Assembly (NCBI RefSeq): GCF_963666015.1
Contig: NZ_OY762555.1
Span: forward strand, 558,001 to 622,000
Origin: an uncultured Sphaerochaeta sp.
GTDB lineage: Bacteria > Spirochaetota > Spirochaetia > Sphaerochaetales > Sphaerochaetaceae
Direction: 5' to 3'
Length of the DNA stretch: 64,000 bases
Shown: piece after piece, positions 9,810-19,106 of the stretch
Numbering within the stretch: the stretch's first letter is position 1
How the letters are laid out: each line of letters begins with the position of its first letter
Notes under the pieces: model-generated
What the model was told of the DNA's origin: nothing
The model's input: the letters and a program-made list of their open reading frames with translations, nothing else
Databases searched by the model: none
Position numbers and translations under genes: made by a program

Positions 9810-11477
9810 ATGGCTACCAGTCCAAAACATACATATATCAAATTCTTCACTATTCTTATTTCCCTCATTCTTGGGATTTTTTTCATCAGATTGGCCTCTC
9901 TGATGCTTTTTGGCCAGCCACAGACAAAAACATACCACAATCCTGAGGTAGCTGAAAGTGTGGTAAGGGGTACAATCTATGACCGAAATGGAAGAATTCT
10001 CGCAATTGAACGTCCCTATTGGGGTGTTTACCTTCATCTAAATAAGATCGAGGACCTTGATCAGGTAAGCGAGGTCATTGCCCCTTTTGTGGAGATGAGC
10101 CCATCAGAGATAAAACAGAAAGCAAGCAACTACACCACCTATGCGCAGATAAAGAAAGCGATAGATGACAGGCAGGTAGAACCCCTACGCAGCATATTAC
10201 AGGAACATGGCTTACAGAACCAAGTAAACGTGGAGAAACGGATAGGACGTACCTATCCTGCACAATTTCATGCATCGCAGACCATTGGATTCACCAATGT
10301 AGAGATGGAGGGAATTGAAGGAATTGAGCTGAGTCAGGAAGAATACCTCAATCCTTATCCAGAAACCGGAAACCGTGGCACTACCTATGGGGAGGATATC
10401 ATACTCACCCTGGATGTAGATATTCAATACGCCTTGGATGTGCAGCTGCAGCAAATTGCCGATGAATTCAACCCTGATTATGCAATGGCACTCGTCCTCG
10501 ATGCCCAAAATGGTGATATTCTTGGCATGTCCAGCTACCCTTGGTACGATATCAATGCACTGGGACGTAGTGAGGAAGAACAGAGAAGAAACAATGCAGT
10601 GAATCTATTGTATGAGCCAGGATCAGTTTTCAAGCTTTTCAGTATAGCTTCCATCCTACAGATTGGAGAGGCGCAGACTGAAGAACCATTCCTTTGTGAT
10701 GGTTCCTATTCCTTCTCTACAGGATCCAGCAATGTAACGATCAACTGTACCTCAGTCCATGGGGAGGTTGATGTGGAAACCATGCTCGCAAAATCATGTA
10801 ATGGGGCAATTTCGCATTGGGCACTTCAGACTGACCCCATTTCTTTTTATACTATGTTGAAACAAATGGGATTCACCAACAGCTATGATATCTCGCTTCC
10901 ATCCAAGGCAAAGGCATATATCGCCAACCCTTCTCAGTGGTCGGGAAGAACCCTGCCAACCATTGCCTTTGGACAGGAGCTTTTGGTAAGTGCTTTGCAT
11001 CTCTGTACTGCAGCTACAGCACTCTCTCCCAGTGGGGAACTCATTGCTCCACATCTTATCCTCTCACGTTCCTCTCCTGTTACTGGAGAGAAAAGCTACC
11101 AACGGGAGCGTATGGTGATTTCACAGGTACTGGAACCTTCGGTCACTGAACGTATCCGTGAAGGAATGTACCGCGCTTCACTTTCAGGAGGCACAGGAAT
11201 TCAGGCAAGCGTTGAAGGTGTAGACCTTGGGGTTAAGACAGGAACAGCCCAACTTTTCAATGAGGAGACAAAAAGTTATGAGGATGGAACCATCCTCGTA
11301 TCTACACTTGGCCTGGTACCGATTGAGAACCCACAGTACATACTCTATGTAGGGGCGGGTAATCCGAAAGGGGCTTCGCTGTATGGATCAAATGTAGCAG
11401 CGCCAGCGATTGGAGCCATCGTCAGGACACTCATGAGCCAGGGAAAACTGATTACAAGCGATACCCCCATCCTTTAG
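9810..11477 (+). CDS. Class B penicillin-binding protein, FtsI/PBP3-like transpeptidase
   Basis: Cross-links septal peptidoglycan by DD-transpeptidation, usually as the partner of FtsW. The 555 residues comprise a cytoplasmic N terminus, one transmembrane helix (about 12-34), a PBP dimer domain starting with RGTIYDRNGRILA, and a transpeptidase domain. All three catalytic motifs are intact: SxxK as S272-V-F-K275, SxN as S329-C-N331 and KTG at 476-478. It lies outside the dcw cluster, where ftsI would normally sit between ftsL and murE, and divergent from a LysM/M23-like protein. Its stop codon overlaps that of flhF tail to tail. I call it FtsI-like by architecture; another class B PBP (for example MrdA-type) is less likely. 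Confidence 0.9.
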   Translation: MATSPKHTYIKFFTILISLILGIFFIRLASLMLFGQPQTKTYHNPEVAESVVRGTIYDRNGRILAIERPYWGVYLHLNKIEDLDQVSEVIAPFVEMSPSEIKQKASNYTTYAQIKKAIDDRQVEPLRSILQEHGLQNQVNVEKRIGRTYPAQFHASQTIGFTNVEMEGIEGIELSQEEYLNPYPETGNRGTTYGEDIILTLDVDIQYALDVQLQQIADEFNPDYAMALVLDAQNGDILGMSSYPWYDINALGRSEEEQRRNNAVNLLYEPGSVFKLFSIASILQIGEAQTEEPFLCDGSYSFSTGSSNVTINCTSVHGEVDVETMLAKSCNGAISHWALQTDPISFYTMLKQMGFTNSYDISLPSKAKAYIANPSQWSGRTLPTIAFGQELLVSALHLCTAATALSPSGELIAPHLILSRSSPVTGEKSYQRERMVISQVLEPSVTERIREGMYRASLSGGTGIQASVEGVDLGVKTGTAQLFNEETKSYEDGTILVSTLGLVPIENPQYILYVGAGNPKGASLYGSNVAAPAIGAIVRTLMSQGKLITSDTPIL

Positions 11478-12475
11478 AGTGATGGGAAGAATTGATCAAG
11501 CTCAAGAGTAAAACCACACAATCGGGGAACCAATACCGACGCATCGGCACGATGAAAATCCTCAGGCACGCCCTGTCCATCAGCAAGGAAAGAGAGAGGA
11601 AGCCCAGCCTCCTTGGCAAAGAACAGAATATTGCCTATTCCTTGGGTTTCATCCAACTTAGTCACCAGCAATTTTCGCAGGTTATATTCACTGAACAGTT
11701 CATACTGTGCAATAAGGTCGGTGAATTTACTGCTTGCACTGACCACCAAGGTGTATTCTCGTTCATTATCATCAAATGAGGAAAATAAGTCGGAAAGAGA
11801 ATCCCTAAGCATCACATCCTTGCTGCTATGGCCGGTGGTGTCGACCAGGACATGGTCATAAGTCTCCAGGACATCAAGCAACCCTGACAACACCCCTGCA
11901 TCAGTTGCCTCATACAGCGGGAGGGAGTACTCCTTTGCAAAGAATCTAACCTGTTCCAACGCACCAGGGCGATGGACATCGAAACTGAGCAAGGCTACTT
12001 TCTTTCCTTCTTTTGCCCGGAGATGGATAGCAAGTTTTACCAAACTGGTGGTCTTCCCCACCCCGGCCGGTCCTACCAACACTACGTACCGTTGTTGGAC
12101 TGAATCTTCAAACTGCAGGCCTTCAAGTAGATACTGGAAAAACTGGACTTCAAGCTCTGCTTGCCCCAAGGACTTCCCATCGGGCAACAACATGCCCTTG
12201 ATTTGTTCGATTCTGGCTGGCGGAATCTCATTTTGTTCCATAAGAGAAGATAAATGGTATCCTGCATGGAAAACAGGGTTTTCTGCCACTCTTTCTTCAA
12301 CGGGTTCTGTTTCCTCAACCAGGAAGAAGGTGATGCGGCAACGTTTTTCCTTGCGCATCCCCTTTTTCACCAGGAAATCCTTACGCGTGTGAACACGCAC
12401 TGCCGTTCCCCACTGCGAGCGGGCTTTTTTCAATGCGTGTTCATAGTCTTCTGCCTCGAGCGTTAGGAATTCCAA
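11474..12475 (-). CDS. flhF: FlhF-like SRP-type GTPase
   Basis: FlhF is the third SRP GTPase; in flagellated bacteria it helps place flagella. The 333 residues begin with the FlhF B-domain signature (LEAEDYEHALKKARSQWG). An NG domain follows, with G1 GPAGVGKTT (135-143), SFDVHRPGA (G2 region), G3 DTTGHSSKD (212-220), G4 TKLDE (272-276) and a closing GQGVPEDFHRAD motif. All nucleotide-binding elements are intact. It is the last gene of the long dcw/xer/hslVU run, 9 nt after hslU, with no flagellar genes anywhere in the window. Flagellar FlhF genes usually sit beside flhA and flhG, so its role here is uncertain. Confidence 0.85.
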   Translation of the reverse strand: MEFLTLEAEDYEHALKKARSQWGTAVRVHTRKDFLVKKGMRKEKRCRITFFLVEETEPVEERVAENPVFHAGYHLSSLMEQNEIPPARIEQIKGMLLPDGKSLGQAELEVQFFQYLLEGLQFEDSVQQRYVVLVGPAGVGKTTSLVKLAIHLRAKEGKKVALLSFDVHRPGALEQVRFFAKEYSLPLYEATDAGVLSGLLDVLETYDHVLVDTTGHSSKDVMLRDSLSDLFSSFDDNEREYTLVVSASSKFTDLIAQYELFSEYNLRKLLVTKLDETQGIGNILFFAKEAGLPLSFLADGQGVPEDFHRADASVLVPRLCGFTLELDQFFPSL

Positions 12476-12484
12476 ATTGCCCCC

Positions 12485-13864
12485 TTAGAGAATGAACTTG
12501 GAGAGGTCCTGGTCCTGGAGAACATCACGCAACCGTTCATCAACGTATGCTGCCGTGATGGTGATGGTCTGTCCTGAAAGTTCATCTGCACTGAAGGAGA
12601 GTTCTTCCAAGAGCTTTTCCATGATTGTGAACAGTCTCCTTGCACCAATATTATCATTCGTTGCATTCACTTCATAGGCTATCTCACTGACTTTCCTGAT
12701 GGCTGCATCATCAAATATGATCTCCACACCTTCGGTCTTGAGCAACTCATGATACTGCATGGTCATCGCATTAGCAGGCTCTGTAAGAATCCGATAGAAA
12801 TCGTCAGCACTCAGGTCATCCAATTCAACGCGAAGCGGAAAACGTCCCTGCAACTCAGGAATCAAGTCACTGGGCTTGGAAACATGGAATGCACCACTGG
12901 CAATGAACAGGATATGGGTAGTATCAATCACACCCCATTTGGTGGAAACACTGGTACCTTCAACGATAGGCAGGATATCACGTTGTACGCCTTCCCTGCT
13001 TACATCTATGCTGGAAGCACCACCACCACTTTTAGCGACCTTGTCGATTTCATCGAGGAATACAATCCCCATCTGCTCGACCCGTTCCTTAGCCTCATCA
13101 ATGGCACGATCATTGTCTACCGCCTTCTCGGTCTCTTCCTCGGTAAAAATCTCCCGGGCACGTTTAACGGTCAACTTTCTGTTATGTCCGCGGCCGTTCC
13201 CAAAGATTGAGCCAAGGCTCTGCATAGCGTCCTGCAACTCTTCCATGTTAGGCTGACCAAGGACCTCAATACCGACCCGCTTCCTGCTCTGGACATTGAC
13301 TTCTATCTCACGGTCATCGAACTTACCGTCCCTAAGCATTTCCCTGAAGCGTTCACGGGTAGCCTTCTGGCTGTCGGTGAAGCTAGTGCCTGCCGGTACC
13401 AATTCACTCTTCTCCTCACCCTTGGCCTGGGGAAGCAACATATCGAGCAGACGCTCCTCAACCCTGCTTGCCACCTTTTCCTTCTCAGCTTCGGCAAGTT
13501 CAGCTTTTACTTGCTGGACAGCGATACTCATGAGATCCCTGATGATTGATTCAACATCCCTGCCAACGTATCCTACCTCAGTGTACTTGGTAGCCTCTAC
13601 CTTGATAAAAGGAGCATTGGACAGTTTTGCGATACGCCTTGCTATTTCGGTCTTTCCCACTCCAGTTGGACCGATCATGATGATGTTCTTGGGAGAGACT
13701 TCGTCCCTGATTTCCTCAGGAAGCCGCTTCCTGCGAGTCCGGTTGCGAATTGCAACCGCTATGGTTCGCTTGGCCTTCTGCTGGCCAATGATATATTTAT
13801 CTAGTTCTGAAACAATCTGAGAAGGCTTGAGCTCATCAAGCTTCCTGCTTGCTGAATATCCCAT
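12485..13864 (-). CDS. hslU: HslU, ATPase subunit of the HslUV protease
   Basis: AAA+ unfoldase that feeds substrates to the HslV peptidase. The 459-residue length is typical. Present are MIGPTGVGKTEIARR (Walker A), the pore loop KYTEVGYVGRDVE, an I domain rich in charged residues, GIVFLDEIDKVA (Walker B), the sensor and arginine-finger segment IASGAFHVSKPSDLIPELQGRFP, and the C-terminal tail LSKFIL. That tail inserts into HslV to activate it. It starts 4 nt after hslV. The order xerC-hslV-hslU matches the codV-clpQ-clpY block of Bacillus, an old conserved arrangement. Confidence 0.98.
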   Translation of the reverse strand: MGYSASRKLDELKPSQIVSELDKYIIGQQKAKRTIAVAIRNRTRRKRLPEEIRDEVSPKNIIMIGPTGVGKTEIARRIAKLSNAPFIKVEATKYTEVGYVGRDVESIIRDLMSIAVQQVKAELAEAEKEKVASRVEERLLDMLLPQAKGEEKSELVPAGTSFTDSQKATRERFREMLRDGKFDDREIEVNVQSRKRVGIEVLGQPNMEELQDAMQSLGSIFGNGRGHNRKLTVKRAREIFTEEETEKAVDNDRAIDEAKERVEQMGIVFLDEIDKVAKSGGGASSIDVSREGVQRDILPIVEGTSVSTKWGVIDTTHILFIASGAFHVSKPSDLIPELQGRFPLRVELDDLSADDFYRILTEPANAMTMQYHELLKTEGVEIIFDDAAIRKVSEIAYEVNATNDNIGARRLFTIMEKLLEELSFSADELSGQTITITAAYVDERLRDVLQDQDLSKFIL

Positions 13865-13868
13865 ATGC

Positions 13869-14405
13869 TTATAGTACCTCTACATTAATTTGATCATCTG
13901 TGTAGATGCAGACTGATGCTGCTATCTGTACACTCTTTCTGGCAATCTCCTCCGCTGACATGGTGGAGTCCGCCTCCAAATATGCCAATGCAGCACTGAG
14001 AGCGTAGTTACCCCCACTTCCAATGCCGATTGCATCCCGTTCGGGGTCGACCACATCCCCTGCTCCATTGATCAGGAAAATTCTCTTCCCATCGCTTACA
14101 AGCATCATTGCCTCGAGCTGACGCAACTGTTTATCGGTTCTCCACTGCTTTGCCAGTTCCACTGCAGAGCGGGTAAGATCCCCATTATACTGTTTCAATT
14201 TTCCCTCAAAAAGCTCAAAGAGGGTGAATGCATCGGCAGTTGTTCCAGCGAAGCCGGTAATTACCTTCCCGTCATACAGTCTTCGCACTTTATGTGCGTT
14301 TGACTTCAGAATCGTATCTCCTGCAGTGACCTGTCCATCGCCAGCTATGGCGACATGTCCGTCTCTTCTCACTGCCACGATGGTTGTTCCTTTAAAACTA
14401 CTCAT
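13869..14405 (-). CDS. hslV: HslV, peptidase subunit of the HslUV protease
   Basis: Threonine peptidase of the proteasome-like HslUV complex. From ATG 14405 the protein has 178 residues and starts [20 protein letters not shown]. The family catalytic residue is the first Thr of TTIVAVR, so a short MSSFKG propeptide would be removed. [22 protein letters not shown] and [14 protein letters not shown] are the conserved core (here within residues about 23-60), and [15 protein letters not shown] the substrate-wall segment. A longer in-frame extension upstream exists but lies inside xerC and is not conserved. The start overlaps xerC by 8 nt. Partner hslU follows 4 nt downstream. Confidence 0.97.
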   Translation of the reverse strand: MSSFKGTTIVAVRRDGHVAIAGDGQVTAGDTILKSNAHKVRRLYDGKVITGFAGTTADAFTLFELFEGKLKQYNGDLTRSAVELAKQWRTDKQLRQLEAMMLVSDGKRIFLINGAGDVVDPERDAIGIGSGGNYALSAALAYLEADSTMSAEEIARKSVQIAASVCIYTDDQINVEVL

Positions 14406-15288
14406 GTTGCTTCCTTCCATGGGGGTGGCAGGATGCATAGACCCTTGCCAACCTCTCTTTCGATACATGGGTGTAAATCTGTGTGGTAGAGATGCTGGCA
14501 TGACCAAGCAATTCCTGTACCAATCGGATGTCTGCCCCGTTGTCCAGAAGATGGGTTGCATAGGTATGCCTCAGCACATGGGGCGTAAACTGTTTCTGCC
14601 ACCCAAGCCTTCTTCTATATGTAGCAAACATACTACCAACAGTGCTCATCGGCAACTGTTTTCCCTGTATTGAACAGAACAAGAAGGGACAATCGAATCG
14701 TTCTCTTTTTAAACTTAAATACGTTTGCAAGACTTTCCTGCAATGATTGGTGAAAAAGACATAACGGCTTTTTGACCCCTTTCCCAAGACTCGTATACGT
14801 CGTTTCTCCCATTCAATCGCCACTTCTTCAATACCAAGAACCTCACTGATTCTGCACCCAGTATCATAGAGCAGGGTAAAAAGTGAAATAGAGCGAGCAG
14901 AGCGGAAATCATCACAGCTCTGGCTGAGCAGTTGTGCCACTTCCCTGACACTAAGAACAGTGGGAAGGTGGTTCTCTCTCCTGTGTGTTGCCACGAGTGA
15001 GAATGGGTTTGCCGAACATACCCCACGTTTACACAATGAGGTATAGAACGTCCTTACACAGCTGATCTTCCGGTTCACGGTCGTCTCACTGTAGTGATTA
15101 TCGAATTTCAGGTACCGAAGGTACATTCTTCCATCCTCCCTTCCAGCCTCTTTCAGGCCAATCCCAAGGGAAGAGAAATAAGCTGCTAGCTGTTCCAGGT
15201 CACGCCCATAAGCAAGCAGTGTATGATCACTGAGATTTCGTATCTGTTTCTGGGTTTCCAGGAACTCCTGGATCAAGGGTTCATGCAT
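14398..15288 (-). CDS. xerC: Tyrosine recombinase, XerC-like
   Basis: 296 residues from ATG 15288. A SAM-like core-binding N-terminal domain precedes the catalytic domain. Catalytic residues are visible: Arg in [11 protein letters not shown], Lys in [11 protein letters not shown], His and Arg in [12 protein letters not shown], His in [11 protein letters not shown] and the nucleophilic Tyr in IYTHVS. With its partner it resolves chromosome dimers at dif during division. It overlaps dprA by 8 nt and hslV by 8 nt. It is one of two Xer recombinases in this run; naming as XerC rests mainly on the xerC-hslVU context. Confidence 0.9.
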   Translation of the reverse strand: MHEPLIQEFLETQKQIRNLSDHTLLAYGRDLEQLAAYFSSLGIGLKEAGREDGRMYLRYLKFDNHYSETTVNRKISCVRTFYTSLCKRGVCSANPFSLVATHRRENHLPTVLSVREVAQLLSQSCDDFRSARSISLFTLLYDTGCRISEVLGIEEVAIEWEKRRIRVLGKGSKSRYVFFTNHCRKVLQTYLSLKRERFDCPFLFCSIQGKQLPMSTVGSMFATYRRRLGWQKQFTPHVLRHTYATHLLDNGADIRLVQELLGHASISTTQIYTHVSKERLARVYASCHPHGRKQHE

Positions 15289-16159
15289 ACTCCAGACTAT
15301 ACCATGCCCGTCCAAAGCGGTACAACGTATCTGCTCCCCCTCTTCTCTCTTCCACCTTGCATGGACTCTCCCAACCAAGAATTGAAGCAAGATTACGAAA
15401 TGAGGCAACATCAGGGGCTCCCATCTGTGCTAGAGAGACAATGCCTCCATCCAGAGAGCCACCATAGAGGCCATCTGTGTGGACAAACACATCCTTTCCC
15501 TGATCCAATGCAGAGGTGGCACAGTGCAGGCATCCGCTTTTCTCAGGAGACTGTATGACCATAGTAGCGTTCCCAATCGCAGTCGAGAGCATGTTACGGC
15601 TCAGGCAACGGGAAGGGAAAGCTGCATCATCAGGTTCATAGGGGGAGAGCAATGAGACGAACGGTAAAGTATGATACGTCCTGATGCGAGGTGCTGCCAA
15701 TCCACAGTCACAGATGACGAATGCATTGACTTTTAGGTCCTGGCTGGCATAGAGCGCAGTCCTGTCAATCCCTCGGCTGTTGCTTGTTACCAGCGTAGTG
15801 TTGTTGGCACAGGTTTCCAGGGCAAACCGGTATGCCCGTTGAGCGCCGAGGCCATCGGGATAGCGGGTTCCGCAGAGGGTAAGCAGCTGAGAAGACGGGT
15901 CAGGCAGAAGATTGTTGTACATGAGCCTGAACGGAGGATTCTCCATCTGGTAGAGCGAGGAAGGATACCCTTCCATTCCCCAGAAACAGACTTTGAGTGA
16001 TTGTTCATCATGAAGAAAACTGAGCATCCGCTTCACCCGGGCCATGCTTGCTCCACGGTTCACGAGTTCCTGTAAAGTAACACCAGATTGGGCCAGTTCG
16101 ACCTTCTTCTCACAGGAGAGCGGAAGGAGACTGAGCGCCAGTAGTATTGAAAGTTTCAT
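15281..16159 (-). CDS. dprA: DprA/Smf-like DNA-processing protein, divergent
   Basis: 292 residues with the DprA Rossmann core in recognisable but divergent form. LTLCGTR stands for [15 protein letters not shown] for SGLARGID, and [23 protein letters not shown] for FPxRNRIIAGLSxAVVVVE, with [19 protein letters not shown] after it. DprA binds single-stranded DNA and loads RecA during transformation; Smf homologues occur in non-competent bacteria too. The N-terminal hydrophobic stretch ending LPLSC resembles a lipobox but fits the helical LLALxxLPG start of DprA. It sits between the TSUP gene and xerC, close to the Bacillus order dprA-topA-trmFO-xerC. The degenerate glycine-rich loop makes activity uncertain. 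Confidence 0.8.
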   Translation of the reverse strand: MKLSILLALSLLPLSCEKKVELAQSGVTLQELVNRGASMARVKRMLSFLHDEQSLKVCFWGMEGYPSSLYQMENPPFRLMYNNLLPDPSSQLLTLCGTRYPDGLGAQRAYRFALETCANNTTLVTSNSRGIDRTALYASQDLKVNAFVICDCGLAAPRIRTYHTLPFVSLLSPYEPDDAAFPSRCLSRNMLSTAIGNATMVIQSPEKSGCLHCATSALDQGKDVFVHTDGLYGGSLDGGIVSLAQMGAPDVASFRNLASILGWESPCKVEERRGGADTLYRFGRAWYSLEYA

Positions 16160-16192
16160 ATTTCCTAAAGGCGGAGAACCAGGAAACTTGCT

Positions 16193-16936
16193 TCAAAACC
16201 GTTCAACGACAACCTTGATGAGCAAGAGGGAGAGTACCAGCAACATGACCGGCTTCACTACCTTCTGCCCGATTTTCAGTGCAAAGTGGCTGCCTATGTA
16301 CCCACCAATGATGGCGCTGATGGCACAAGGAATTGCAATGGAGAAATCAATCACCCCATGATAGAGAAACATGGACAAGGCTGCTACGTTGGAGGCAAGG
16401 TTCACTATCCGAGCGGTTCCGCATGCCTTAAGCAGATCCAGACCAAGCACAGCGGTAAAAATGATAGTGAGGAACATTCCCGTCCCAGGCCCAAAGAATC
16501 CATCATACATCCCAACGAATAGTCCTGTGATCCCGCTGAGGACTAGGGTGAACGCCTTTGCCCTAGATTGCGCTTTCCCAAAATTTGGGTTAACCAACAT
16601 GAATACGGCAAGGGAAGGTACCAGGATGATCAGGAGATAGGAGAGATAGGTCGAGGCATATTGTGTTGCCAGGTAGGATCCATAGGAAGAACCTATGAAG
16701 GTTGTCACGATGGCTATCCCCCCTACCAAAAAGCTGACCTGCTTATTGGCCAGATATTGGATGGTTGCAACCAATGTCCCACTTGCAGAGGCAAATTTAT
16801 TATTTCCCAATGCGGTGGTTGGAGGAAGCCCCACCGCTACATAGGCAGTCAGGGTGATCAGGCCTCCCCCACCAGCGATAGCATCCACAGCAGAACCGAA
16901 GGCGATGATGGGACAGAGAATCCATAATACACTCAC
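16193..16936 (-). CDS. TSUP-family (TauE/SafE) sulfite/organosulfur exporter-like permease
   Basis: 247 residues, almost entirely hydrophobic, about seven or eight transmembrane helices in two repeats. The first repeat carries FGSAVDAIAGGGGLITLTAYVAVGLPP and ALGNNKF (seen near residues 13-47), and the second GMYDGFFGPGTGMFL, both typical of the TauE/SafE (DUF81) family. Members move sulfite, sulfoacetate or other small anions; the substrate cannot be told from sequence. Translation starts at GTG 16936, chosen because AGGAG lies 6 nt upstream inside the end of the upstream xer gene, 2 nt away. It interrupts the recombinase and dprA genes. Confidence 0.88.
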   Translation of the reverse strand: MSVLWILCPIIAFGSAVDAIAGGGGLITLTAYVAVGLPPTTALGNNKFASASGTLVATIQYLANKQVSFLVGGIAIVTTFIGSSYGSYLATQYASTYLSYLLIILVPSLAVFMLVNPNFGKAQSRAKAFTLVLSGITGLFVGMYDGFFGPGTGMFLTIIFTAVLGLDLLKACGTARIVNLASNVAALSMFLYHGVIDFSIAIPCAISAIIGGYIGSHFALKIGQKVVKPVMLLVLSLLLIKVVVERF

Positions 16937-16938
16937 GC

Positions 16939-17832
16939 TTACTCCTCACTCCCCTGCTCGTCATGGTACGCATCATATGCATGCTGCAGGGAGGCAGTAT
17001 CTACATGGGTGTAGATCTGCGTTGTCTTGATATCTGCATGGCCAAGCAACTCCTGGACACTTCTTAGGTCAGCCCCCCCCTCGAGGAGGTGGGTTGCAAA
17101 GCTATGGCGAAGCGTATGCACCTTTGCATCAAGGCCGCACTCCCCACAGTAGCTGATAAAACGTTTATAGATTGCCTGCCTCGTGAGCTTTCTTCCCCTA
17201 CGTCCGACAAAAAGGGCCTTGTTGACCAAGCGCATACCAACAAGTTCTGGACGGATATCCTTGAGATACACATCCAGATAGTGGGCTGCAATATCCCCTA
17301 CAGGAACAATACGAAGCTTATCCCTCTTCCCTAGCACCCGTAGTTTTCCATCCTGATAATCGGAAACCTCAAGGTTGCAAGCCTCACTAATTCTCAATCC
17401 GCAGGAATAGATCAATTCAAACAGGGTACGATCCCGATATCCAAGAGGGGAGCTTGTATTAATACTTTCAAGGAGTACATCTATCTGTTTAACACTTGCC
17501 ACCAGGGGAAGCGTGAGCGGTTTCTGTGAATGACTGATCAGGAGTACAGGGTTGTCCTGCCTTATCTTCTGAAGTTGCAGAAAGGAAAAGAATGACCTGA
17601 GAGCACTAAGCGCCTTGGCAAGACTTGCAGGACCGAGGTTACGCTCCTTTCTTTCCCCGATTAGATAGGTTTCCAGTTGGGTTGCATCCACCGTTTCAAG
17701 GGGGAGTTCTGTTTCCAGCAAACGAGAAACTTCGTATAGATAGACCGACAGCGTCGCCTGGGATAGACGACGCTGTATCATCAGATAATCCTCGTACTCT
17801 TCGAGCAAGAGCTGGTCAACAGGGAGAGCCAT
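16939..17832 (-). CDS. xerD: Tyrosine recombinase, XerD-like
   Basis: 297 residues, the usual XerC/D length. The core-binding domain (about 1-95) contains the LxxYxxYLxxxRxLSxxTxxxY pattern. Catalytic residues are all present: Arg in SCGLRISEA, Lys in GKRDKLRIVP, His/Arg in HTLRHSFATHLL, His in LLGHADIKTTQ and Tyr in IYTHVD. It begins 2 nt after ftsZ, so division-ring assembly and chromosome-dimer resolution are encoded in one transcript. The XerC/XerD assignment between the two paralogues is by context and not certain. Confidence 0.88.
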   Translation of the reverse strand: MALPVDQLLLEEYEDYLMIQRRLSQATLSVYLYEVSRLLETELPLETVDATQLETYLIGERKERNLGPASLAKALSALRSFFSFLQLQKIRQDNPVLLISHSQKPLTLPLVASVKQIDVLLESINTSSPLGYRDRTLFELIYSCGLRISEACNLEVSDYQDGKLRVLGKRDKLRIVPVGDIAAHYLDVYLKDIRPELVGMRLVNKALFVGRRGRKLTRQAIYKRFISYCGECGLDAKVHTLRHSFATHLLEGGADLRSVQELLGHADIKTTQIYTHVDTASLQHAYDAYHDEQGSEE

Positions 17833-17834
17833 AG

Positions 17835-19079
17835 TTATTTCTCTTCTGCTTTATTCCTGGAGTACCTCAGTACGGCAGGGATGGAATAGTCGTTGGAATT
17901 ACTACCCGGCCCCTTTCCCAGCTGTTTCTGCAAATCCTGCCAACGATTGACCTGGATCGCGGGGATTGGTTCCTCGTCCTCCTGGGTGTTTTTTGCTGCA
18001 GGGGCTTCTTCTTCCTGCCTCTTTTCGTCAACCTTTACAGCGGCATAGTGGCGCTTGACCATATCCATCTCTGGCACTTCAGCACCAACGACTTCCTCCT
18101 TCCGTTCAAAACCAGTAGCCACCACCGTGACCTTGATGCGGTCACCCAGTTCAGGATTGAAAGCCTGACCTGCGATAATCAGGGCATCATCACTGCACTT
18201 GTCGGTTACCAACTCAACGACATCCTGGTACTCCTGGAGCGTAAGGTTGTCGCTGCCGGAAAGATTGACCAGAACACTCTTGGCTCCCTCTATACTGGCA
18301 TTTTCCAGGAGGGGGTTGTTGATGGCTTGGCGAGCAGCATCAACTGCACGGTTCGCCCCTTCTCCAAACCCAATACCCATGAGAGCATCTCCCTTGCCCT
18401 TCATGACAGTCCTGACGTCTGCAAAGTCAATGTTGATCTCACCTGGTTCAGTAATAAGCTCACTGATTCCCTGTACACCCATATACAAGACTTCATCCGC
18501 CATCAAAAAGGCTTGCTTGATAGGGGTATTGTTCTCCACTACCTTCAGCAAATATTGGTTGGGGATTATGATAAGGGTATCCACCTGCTTTCGCAGTTTT
18601 TCAATTCCTGCCTGTGCCAACAGCAATTTCTTTTTCCCTTCGAAAGCGAACGGGGTGGTTACCACTGCAACGGTGAGGGCATTGCAGCTCTTGGCAATCT
18701 CAGCGACGATCGGGGCAGCACCGGTACCAGTGCCACCTCCCATACCGGCGGTAATGAAAACCATATCGGCGTTCTCAATCTCGCGGCGGATGTCTTCCTT
18801 GCTCTCCTGGGCAGCTTTCTCACCCACCTCAGGCACACCTCCTGCACCGAGACCTCCAGTCAACTCCTTGCCGATGGGAAGACGGACCTGTGCGTTGGAT
18901 CGCTGTAAGGCCTGCATATCGGTGTTCATAGTAACGAACTGAACCTTTTTCAGGCCACTGGCAATCATACGATTAACCGCATTCCCCCCAGCACCTCCTA
19001 CCCCGAGCACCTTGATAACCGTGGCAGTGGTTTGTTCATCCTGAACCATATCCTCAACTTCAAACATTCCAAAATCCAT
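17835..19079 (-). CDS. ftsZ: Cell division GTPase FtsZ
   Basis: Tubulin-like GTPase that forms the Z-ring. 414 residues: short variable N tail, GVGGAGGNAVNRM nucleotide loop, tubulin signature GGGTGTG (114-120), VTTPFAFEGKKK, NPLLENASIEGA and a C-terminal linker rich in E and K. The tail ends with IPAVLRYSR, matching the conserved peptide that binds FtsA. AAGGAA lies 6 nt before the ATG. It follows ftsA by 27 nt and is followed 2 nt later by the xerD-like gene. All GTPase and synergy-loop (FADVRTVM) residues look intact. Confidence 0.98.
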   Translation of the reverse strand: MDFGMFEVEDMVQDEQTTATVIKVLGVGGAGGNAVNRMIASGLKKVQFVTMNTDMQALQRSNAQVRLPIGKELTGGLGAGGVPEVGEKAAQESKEDIRREIENADMVFITAGMGGGTGTGAAPIVAEIAKSCNALTVAVVTTPFAFEGKKKLLLAQAGIEKLRKQVDTLIIIPNQYLLKVVENNTPIKQAFLMADEVLYMGVQGISELITEPGEINIDFADVRTVMKGKGDALMGIGFGEGANRAVDAARQAINNPLLENASIEGAKSVLVNLSGSDNLTLQEYQDVVELVTDKCSDDALIIAGQAFNPELGDRIKVTVVATGFERKEEVVGAEVPEMDMVKRHYAAVKVDEKRQEEEAPAAKNTQEDEEPIPAIQVNRWQDLQKQLGKGPGSNSNDYSIPAVLRYSRNKAEEK

Positions 19080-19106
19080 ACTCTATTCCTTTGCCATTCG
19101 GCACGA

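Noticed and set aside
14406..14561. Longer hslV start within xerC
   Set aside because: The extra residues are out-of-frame xerC sequence and would displace the catalytic threonine far from the N terminus.
16110..16159. Lipoprotein signal in the dprA gene (LPLSC)
   Set aside because: The rest of the protein is a cytoplasmic DprA fold, and DprA proteins begin with a similar hydrophobic helix.
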